Of a DNA stretch of 64,000 nucleotides, positions 59,104-64,000 are shown one piece after another (position 1 is the first letter of the stretch; every line of letters starts with the position of its first letter). This stretch comes from Symbiodinium natans (lineage: Eukaryota > Sar > Dinophyceae > Suessiales > Symbiodiniaceae): the NCBI GenBank assembly GCA_905221605.1, contig CAJNDS010002219.1, positions 495,167 to 559,166 of the forward strand, read 5' to 3'. Below the pieces are notes generated by a model. It searched no databases. It saw only the letters and a list, made by a program, of their open reading frames with translations, and was not told where the DNA came from. A program made the position numbers and the translations under genes.

Positions 59104-61010
59104 CATTTGGGAGTTTACGAAAACAAGGGACCCGTGACATTAACCCCCAAATAGTAGGATCCCGTTATAATAAAGAACCCAATAAGGTACCCCTGGAACC
59201 CCCCCATGTGTGTTTCATAAATGACTCCGCCCGCTTCCATCACCCTAACCAGACCGTGAGTTCCGATTTTCCGTTTAGGGTTTAGGGTTTAGGGTTTAAT
59301 AGCTGTTCGAGCACACGAGGTGCCCTCGAATACGCCCCTTGTCGAGCATGTTTCTCGTTAATCCAGCAGAGGGGAGGGTGAGACGCAGAAAAAGTCCTAG
59401 AATGTTTAAGCCCAAGTTTGTCTAGAAAGTTTGTGGCAGTGGTCTGTACAAGAGAGGTCGAGGAAGTTGTCAAACGCCCAATCAAGAAAAATCCTTGAAG
59501 AATGAGGTCAAGCGTTGGGAACAACACTGAAGCAACAGCGAAACGCAGCAGCTGGAGGAGAAGAAGGCAAAGGAAAAGAAGGGTAAGTAGAGCCAACTGC
59601 TGAACAAGTTCATGTACAAGCTGCAGAAATCGCACGAATGCCTATAAATCAGAATGATAAAGTTGAACAACAGAGGCGGCGAAAATACACGAGGATGCAA
59701 GCAAAGTCCATGTGGAGAGCAGTATTGTGCCGGAAGAGGAGACGCATGATTCAGGGGCAAGGAAAGGCTGAAGCAGATCATGAGGCACCCGGAAAATGGA
59801 TGCACAAGACACAAGCAGGTTGGATTGCATAGTAAGAGAAGTGAGATGTTCAAGAATCACGTAGCCTGGAAATGTAGAGACTTCCGCAAATTATAAGAGC
59901 TAAAACAAAGCACAGGGCTTGGTCAAGCAGATGACGCAGGCCTTACTTGTTTGACAAGCCCCAACTGTTTCACCTCTTACACAAAGACTAAGATGCACTG
60001 TATCAGATATATCAAACAGAGCCCGTAGGACGGACATCCGAGCCGTCACCCCGGGACCCCACCGAGGAGTCCATGTCCTATGGCGCCAAGAACGCCATGT
60101 GCCTCATGTCCCCGACCGCCCTGGGCGTCGGGGCCTCGTTGGCTTTTTGGGGGGGGTGGGGGGGAGGGGAAGCTTGAGTGGGGGGAGCGAGTTTGGGGAA
60201 TTTGGGGGGCTTTGGAATACCAGCTCAGAGTTGGAGGCTTCCGAGGCTTCTGCGGTGTGTTTCGGAGCGCGCCGCTCGGACTTTGGGGCGGCTTGCTCAG
60301 AGTTCCTGGCAACGGCGGGACAGCGGGTTCGAGCCGCGGCTTAGAGTAGCGGGCGCCCTAAACCCAAAGCCCTAAAACCTAAACCCTAACCCCTAAACCC
60401 TAAACCCTAAGCCCTAAGCCCCAAACCCTAAGCCCTAAACCCCGAAGCCCTAACCCCTAAGCCCTAAGCCCAAACCCCGAAGCCCCAACCCCCAAACTCT
60501 TCCTGCCGAGAGGTGGGCATGCTCTACGTGGGCAAGTGGGCGGCGCCACCCAGAGAGAGGGAGGGGGGGGTTTAGGGTTTCGGGTTTAGGGTTTAGGGCT
60601 TGTTTCGGGTGTAGGGTTTAGGGTTTAGGGCTTAAAGACCTTGAGAGTTGGTGTGAGGTTAGTGTTTAGGTCTCAGGGTGTTGAACGTTCTTTCAGGCCA
60701 GGAACAGTCCAAAACACACACGCCCGGGGAATGGGCGCCCGGCCCGTCGAGGGCATGTCGATGTTGCTGTGAACGGAGAGCGATCTGGCGATTTCGTGTC
60801 GTTGCCGTTGTTGCTGTCGTCATCTTAGGGGGTTGGATTTCCTTGTAGGCTTGCACACGCAGTGTGCAGGGATGAGTTTGGTTAGTATAGCTCTTAAACG
60901 CCAGTTCTTCCTGGGCTTTGCAAAGCTCGAGTCTGAGTCTAGAGTCTAAACGACGCTCAGGAAATCGTCAAGGAGGGCGTGCAATGGCACAACCTCTTCG
61001 TCCCGCCGGG
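52493..61010 (+). CDS. ABC transporter, subfamily A type: membrane domain in about eleven exons
   Basis: Exons: 52493-52522 (CMRALIACIS, tentative), 52937-52999 (IEVDNFIGIIQFMMPMFLVL), 53467-53524 (WIYAVSLMVREIVYEKQAR), 53914-about 53958 (EHLRDVMRIQGLKTW), 55737-55799 (GMAQLTGLVVILTMLLSLGA), 56091-56149 (VLEHSDFSVLFVFYWVYSV), 56823-56871 (TVSFAMFISSFFSRAK), 57407-57444 (VAAAFAGLIYWPA), 58547-58604 (PYALYQAYEVQGLEHM), 60067-60141 (ESMSYGAKNAMCLMSPTALG, then VGASL), 60961-about 61010 (EIVKEGVQWHNLFVPP). Hallmarks of ABCA membrane domains appear in order: V-R-x-I-V-x-E-K, L-R-x-x-M-R-I-x-G-L, S-x-F-F-S-R-A-K, L-M-S-P-T-A-L-G, G-V-Q-W-x-N-L-F. Most joins are phase-exact with GT, GC or GA donors. 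Walker A, signature and Walker B exons are absent from the window. Expected role: ATP-driven lipid-type transport or flipping; substrate unknown. Confidence 0.8.
53050..53145. repeat. TTTAGGG / CTTTAGG array in ABC-A intron
   Basis: About 13 units; four consecutive CTTTAGG variants in the middle. It lies between the exons ending 52999 and starting 53467. Confidence 0.95.
53351..53451. repeat. Family D element in ABC-A intron
   Basis: TTGACGAAAATCAGGGACCC, GCAGGATCCCCTCATAATGA and GGACCCCAAGAAGGGTACCC match the PI-PLC intron element base for base over long stretches. It ends about 15 bp before the next exon at 53467. Confidence 0.85.
53525..53630. repeat. Family C element starting at an ABC-A splice donor
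   Basis: GCCCGA|GTACTATAGGGGTCGG is both the donor and the element's left end; AATTATTCAGGCCGCTATGG is the right end. The rest of the intron (to 53913) is mainly CCCTAAA/CCCTAGA array (53740-53880). Confidence 0.85.
53990..54060. repeat. TTTAGGG array
   Basis: Ten units, one GGAGGG variant. It starts 30 bp after the ABC-A exon. Confidence 0.95.
54219..54248. repeat. Poly-G tract
   Basis: About 29 consecutive G. Confidence 0.95.
54420..55260. other. AT-richer intronic segment, no recognised gene
   Basis: Clearly lower GC than the rest, free of telomere words, with many stops in all frames. It lies in the 1.8-kb ABC-A intron; possibly a recently inserted or unrelated segment. A frame at 54977-55243 has no motif. 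Confidence 0.4.
55582..55691. repeat. Family B element in ABC-A intron
   Basis: GGGATGTTTCCCCTTATTCT at the left, AAGGGGGGGGAACATTCC at the right, TAATCCCTAGTTAAGGAG inside. The next exon starts 46 bp later. Confidence 0.85.
56150..56822. other. ABC-A intron with a long antisense open frame
   Basis: Contains a pyrimidine/purine-rich stretch near 56660-56690. The reverse strand is open for 231 codons across 56205-56900 but also covers the sense exon at 56823 and shows no motif, so it is not called as a gene. Confidence 0.4.
56970..57115. repeat. CCCCTAAA (8-bp) array
   Basis: About 18 units of CCCCTAAA, CCCCTGAA and GCCCTAAA variants in the intron after 56871. TATATG microsatellites follow at 57277-57342. 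Confidence 0.9.
57835..57895. repeat. TTTAGGG / TTTGGGG array
   Basis: Eight or nine units, facing CCCTAAA-type words at 57985-58115 in the opposite orientation. Between them a possible exon frame FPATSESEDGLHAASSDSSG could not be placed. Confidence 0.85.
58215..58385. repeat. TTTTGGTG and GGGGTTTT tandem arrays merging into TTTAGGG
   Basis: Five TTTTGGTG units (58225-58268), then about six GGGGTTTT units (58306-58355), then TTTAGGG. All in ABC-A intron 57445-58546. Confidence 0.9.
58738..58799. repeat. Family A element, right half
   Basis: CCCTACTTAGAACTACCCATGAACCCTCGAG matches the A right end; the left end is missing. Confidence 0.65.
58985..59100. repeat. CTCTTTCTCC minisatellite ending in (CT)n
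   Basis: About seven CCCTCTTTCT units followed by a CT run. Frames across it are artefacts. Confidence 0.95.
59109..59205. repeat. Family D element in ABC-A intron
   Basis: GGGAGTTTACGAAAACAAGG at the left; CCCCAAATAGTAGGATCCCG and CCCAATAAGGTACCCCTGG inside. Confidence 0.8.
59460..60010. other. AT-richer intronic segment with a basic open frame
   Basis: Like 54420-55260, this part has lower GC and no telomere words. The frame 59588-59832 (DKVEQQRRRKYTRMQAKSMW) follows a good donor-like GAAGG|GTAAGT. It could be a nested coding piece, but there is no family match. Confidence 0.3.
60358..60500. repeat. CCCTAAA / CCCTAAG / CCCCGAA array
   Basis: About 18 mixed units in the ABC-A intron after 60141. 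Confidence 0.9.
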
Positions 61011-61875
61011 CGCCTGGCTTCTCCGCTTCTTCTTCTTAGGGTTTTCGGACCTGAGGATCCCTTCTATCGACCCCTAGGGAAGCAAGATAAACGGTGCCTT
61101 TACTACTTAGGATGCAGTACCGGGCCCCGGCCGGGGGATGAGAGACCCCAGACCCTGCATGAACCCGAAACAGAGGGGCAGTTTCGCGTGTGCCTTGAAC
61201 AGTTCGACGCATGGTTCCGAAGCAGTGCGCTGAGTACAGACAAAGGGTCTAGGATGCTTTTAGGCTAGGTGGTCAGAGGTTCACTGTGTAGCTGCCGTGG
61301 TAGCACCTTCATCTCAATCTCATCCTCCGGGTTGCTGCTTGTTCATGGATAGGGGTCGCATGCCCTTCCTTTCATGATGGCTCGGATGGTCGCTGCTCCG
61401 ATATCTGCTGGCACGCGACACCTGGTAAGACTCTGGTACTTCCCATACCAGACCCTTAGGCATTCATGGCAATGCTTGTTAATTTTTGTGTACTCTAACT
61501 CCTAAGAAACAACTAAAATTATCACTTTTGCTAGGGTTCCCCAAATTCGGTATAGGACCGTGATCGGCGGCTTGAAGATTTATGCCGTGTTCACGCTTCT
61601 GCGCCTTGGCCTTGCCAGGCAAAGCCTAGCTGTAACCCTTCTACTAAAAGTCCTTAGTAGGGATCATAGTCGGGGGGTACTATAGTCCCTATTCAGGGCA
61701 GTCAAAGAGATAAGGGGGCACATCCCAACTGGCTTCTTTAGAGCTGTTAGGCAGTGAGATGCTCCGGTATGCTTCCGAGTTTCATGAGGCACGGTGAGAC
61801 GCTGAGACCAGGTTCTCGAAAAGCATCGGGCACAGGTTTCCATGTAGTGCTCAAACACCAAGGCAGGACGTAAAC
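61011..61875. other. Region without a supported exon, with one family B element
   Basis: The next expected ABC-A exons were not found. A family B element lies at 61631-61728 (AGTCCTTAGTAGGGATCATA, then ATAAGGGGGCACATCCC). Confidence 0.5.
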
Positions 61876-62999
61876 ATGGAGCTCTTCTGGATGTCCCCTG
61901 GTCTCTGCCTGGTTCTGATTCCCATCGGGTTTCTGGCAGGTGTGCTGTCGATGGACAGTAGCTCTGCTGTTGTTAGACCGCTATTTTGTGTTGGGGTCTG
62001 CTTTCCTGGTGCTGGCGCATGGCTGCGTAAAGCTTGTTCGAGAATCTCCAGTAGGGTTCTCAAATCTGCACTGAATGTTTCAACAGTTCAGGCCCATCTG
62101 ACCTGGCCCTGGCATTCAACATCTTCGAAGATCCCCGCGTCAGCAACGGTTTGATGAAAATACAGGCTTATGCCGTCCTGATCTTGCACATGATTCCAAT
62201 GCTCTTGCAGGGATCCCCACAAGCTGTGGCGCAGAATTTGGCGTTCAACGCGCTCGGGTTCTTTATGGTACTGGACCCACTTCTGGATGGTGCAGAAACG
62301 CTTGAACAAGTCTTCGGAACGTTCACGATCCTGGGCTTGGCACGAAGTTGCATGGGCAATGTGCATCTGACTCATGCGATATGCGTTGGGGTCCTCAGCA
62401 ACATGATTGAGGGCATCGTCGTTCGAGTTCTCCTACGTACCCTCGATGCTGGGTTGCGAGTCCCGCCTCAGGGGCGATTGGGGGTCGGTGATGAGAAGTT
62501 CCTGACGGGTGCCTCCCCGTATGCCCTGCAGCAGGTGCTTGACCTCACCCGATGCCGCGAGGGAAGAGCTGCCCTGCGCCATGCGCTGCACACGCTCAGG
62601 CGTAGGCTCGACCGCAGGGAGCAGGCGGTGGCGCAGTTCCTGTTTCTCCACTACTGCGCCGCCGCTGGGCGGCAGTCAAGAATCCAGCTTTTTTTGTGCA
62701 GTTTTTTTCTTCTTTCTTGGCAGGGATTGCTGCTTGAGGCTGAGTTTTGCCTTAGTTCCTCTCAGAGGGTTTGCCATGTGCTTCGTAAGGTCCAGCACAA
62801 AATGGGCAGTGCCCCCCTGGCTCGTATCCTAGATTTCGCCGCCGAGTCCAATGAAGGCTCAGCCGAACCGTTGCTGAGAGACTTTGGAATGGCGGTGTCG
62901 GAGATCGCATCTCGCACTGAAATGGCAGAGCGGTCGAGTTCAATGTCCACCCTGGGGCGAATTTCGAGTCTCACTCGCCGCTTCATCGACTCTCTTTGA
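61876..62999 (+). CDS. Two-exon membrane protein of about 323 aa, unknown function
   Basis: Exon 1 61876-61939 encodes MELFWMSPGLCLVLIPIGFL-A-G; donor GGCAG|GTGTGC. Exon 2 62092-62999 begins PSDLALAFNIFEDPRVSNGL after GTTCAG, in phase. Hydrophobic segments: residues about 8-21, 45-60 (YAVLILHMIPMLLQG), 70-85, 105-150, and possibly LFLCSFFLLSW at about 230. The rest is helical, with an Arg-rich stretch (LRHALHTLRRRLDRREQAV) and a Ser-rich end. The pyrimidine run ending CTTGGCAG at 62720 could be an unspliced or alternative intron. No known family was recognised. It follows the ABC-A exons on the same strand and could be nested in, or downstream of, that gene. Confidence 0.75.
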
Positions 63000-63238
63000 C
63001 AGCTAAAGCTAAAGGTCCTTGAAGCCCCAACGATTTTCGATGTTTCTGCAGGCCTGGAATCCAAGCCTCTGCAAGCAGCCTGTGAGGCGCCACCGCGCTA
63101 ACGTTCTAACAGTGCCAAGCTTCAAAGGCTCAGGAGAGCCCTCCAGCTCTGAGCCGGAGGGCCACCCAGTCCTAAACCCAGACTGAGAACCCCTACGCCC
63201 AACCACATCTCGGCAAACGTCAAGCCTCCGGTCGGCTG

Positions 63239-63325
63239 GGTTTAGGGTCTAGGGTCTGGGGTCTAGGGTCTAGGGTCTAGGGTTTAGGGTTTAGGGTTTA
63301 GGGTTTAGGGTTTGGGGTTTAGGGT
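63239..63325. repeat. TCTAGGG / TTTAGGG array
   Basis: Six TCTAGGG-type units and then about seven TTTAGGG. The 240 bp before it hold a possible untranslated or coding tail (PSFKGSGEPSSSEPEGHP), not placed. Confidence 0.9.
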
Positions 63326-63429
63326 GAAAACTCCGAGCTGGGGAGTGTTGAGCGGCTGCCTCGGCTCCCGGCAGAGCTCCGGGGGTGGCGTGTGCAACCT
63401 GCCTTGGAAAGGACATCACCGCGTCTCTA

Positions 63430-63618
63430 CTTGAAGGTTCATGGGCAGATATAAGGGGGTATTTTGGGTTTAGGGTTTAGGGTTTAGGGTTTAGGGCTAC
63501 TTGAAGGTTCACGGTAGTTGTAAGTGGGGTTATATGTGGGGTAACTTTCGTCATATCTGCTTAGAACCTCATGCAAAGTGCTTAGAACCCTACTTTTAAC
63601 TACCCATGAACCTTCAAG
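63430..63618. repeat. Family A half-element, TTTAGGG array, then full family A element
   Basis: CTTGAAGGTTCATGGGCAGA (63430) breaks into about five TTTAGGG units (63466-63497). CTTGAAGGTTCACGGTAG (63500) then starts a full copy ending TACCCATGAACCTTCAAG. Confidence 0.85.
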
Positions 63619-63780
63619 TACGGTGTCTTCAAGACATGATTTGCTACAGGGCACATTCTCACCTGACAAAACCCTCCTACTGTCAGCAAACACCACCAGA
63701 GCCAGGTGAAGAATAATTACACCATGAGCCGGCTTTTGCTTGGTGTGGATGTGTGAATGCGCCCGATCGGCTCCGAGTTG

Positions 63781-63925
63781 CGAGGTAACCGCAGTGAAGG
63801 AGTGGGTTGCGTGTGAGTCGCTTTCTGAAAAGCAAGGCAGTCGTACCTTAGTCGCACCGCAGCCTTTCGACCCCATGCACCGCGCGCTGGCGAAACAAAT
63901 GGCTCAGCACCAAGCCCCACACCCC
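63781..63925 (+). CDS. Probable exon, unknown gene
   Basis: The frame reads VTAVKEWVACESLSEKQGSR, then TLVAPQPFDPMHRALAKQMA. Good codon bias; it runs into CCCCAAA repeat at 63925. It could be a later exon of the ABC-A gene (a linker before the nucleotide-binding domain often holds F-x-P-x-D-P-x), but this is speculative. Confidence 0.35.
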
Positions 63926-64000
63926 AAGCCCTAAACCCCAAACCCCAGACCCTAAACCCTAAACCCTAAACCCTAAACCCCAAACCCCAAGGACCCATGC

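Noticed and set aside
59282-59860. Minus-strand Leu/Phe-rich ORFs
   Set aside because: Antisense of a basic, coiled sequence; hydrophobicity is the mirror effect of Lys/Glu codons.

Overview
This window is almost certainly nuclear DNA of a protist, most likely a dinoflagellate (confidence about 0.75). The coding exons are GC-rich at third positions and short (30-170 bp). Introns begin with GT, GC or GA and nearly always end AG followed by G; this donor mix is a known dinoflagellate feature. TTTAGGG/CCCTAAA repeats, the plant/alga/dinoflagellate-type telomere unit, are sprinkled through the whole 64 kb in both orientations, so they are interstitial and do not mark a chromosome end. I saw no operons, Shine-Dalgarno sites, CRISPR arrays, rRNA or tRNA genes.

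Layout: 92-666, last exons of an alpha/beta-hydrolase (epoxide-hydrolase-like). 5551-6241, small coiled-coil protein gene. 8955-10301, intronless gene for a 448-aa protein with one membrane segment, an in-frame duplicated repeat and an IQ-like motif. 12478-18496, scattered exons, several cysteine-containing, gene identity unknown. 20010-22238, PI-PLC-X-like phosphodiesterase with signal peptide, followed by a membrane-tail reading frame. 23549-26898 and 27447-32358, exon trains of unrecognised genes. 32631-38213, short-chain dehydrogenase/reductase in about eleven exons. 38422-40950, two probable minus-strand exons. 41242-50534, many plus-strand exons, including one resembling inositol 1,3,4-trisphosphate 5/6-kinase, a gene whose introns are mobile-element-like (43353-44160), and a signal-peptide exon (48962). 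52493-61010, membrane half of an ABC-A transporter. 61876-62999, two-exon membrane protein. Most recognisable genes lie on the plus strand.

The most interesting feature is the noncoding material. At least four families of short (about 75-130 bp) terminal-inverted-repeat elements, called A-D here, recur 4-10 times each. In the best-resolved genes a whole intron is one such element, with the splice sites at or next to its ends (D at 21269-21389, C at 43654-43763, A at 44032-44118; C also starts the intron at 53525). They look like introner elements. Telomere-like arrays also fill introns; in three places the arrays' own GTTTAGGG supplies the predicted donor, and one array lies inside a long terminal inverted repeat (51081-51359). 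Exon calls rest on reading frame, splice phase and family motifs read by eye; no search or transcript data were available.
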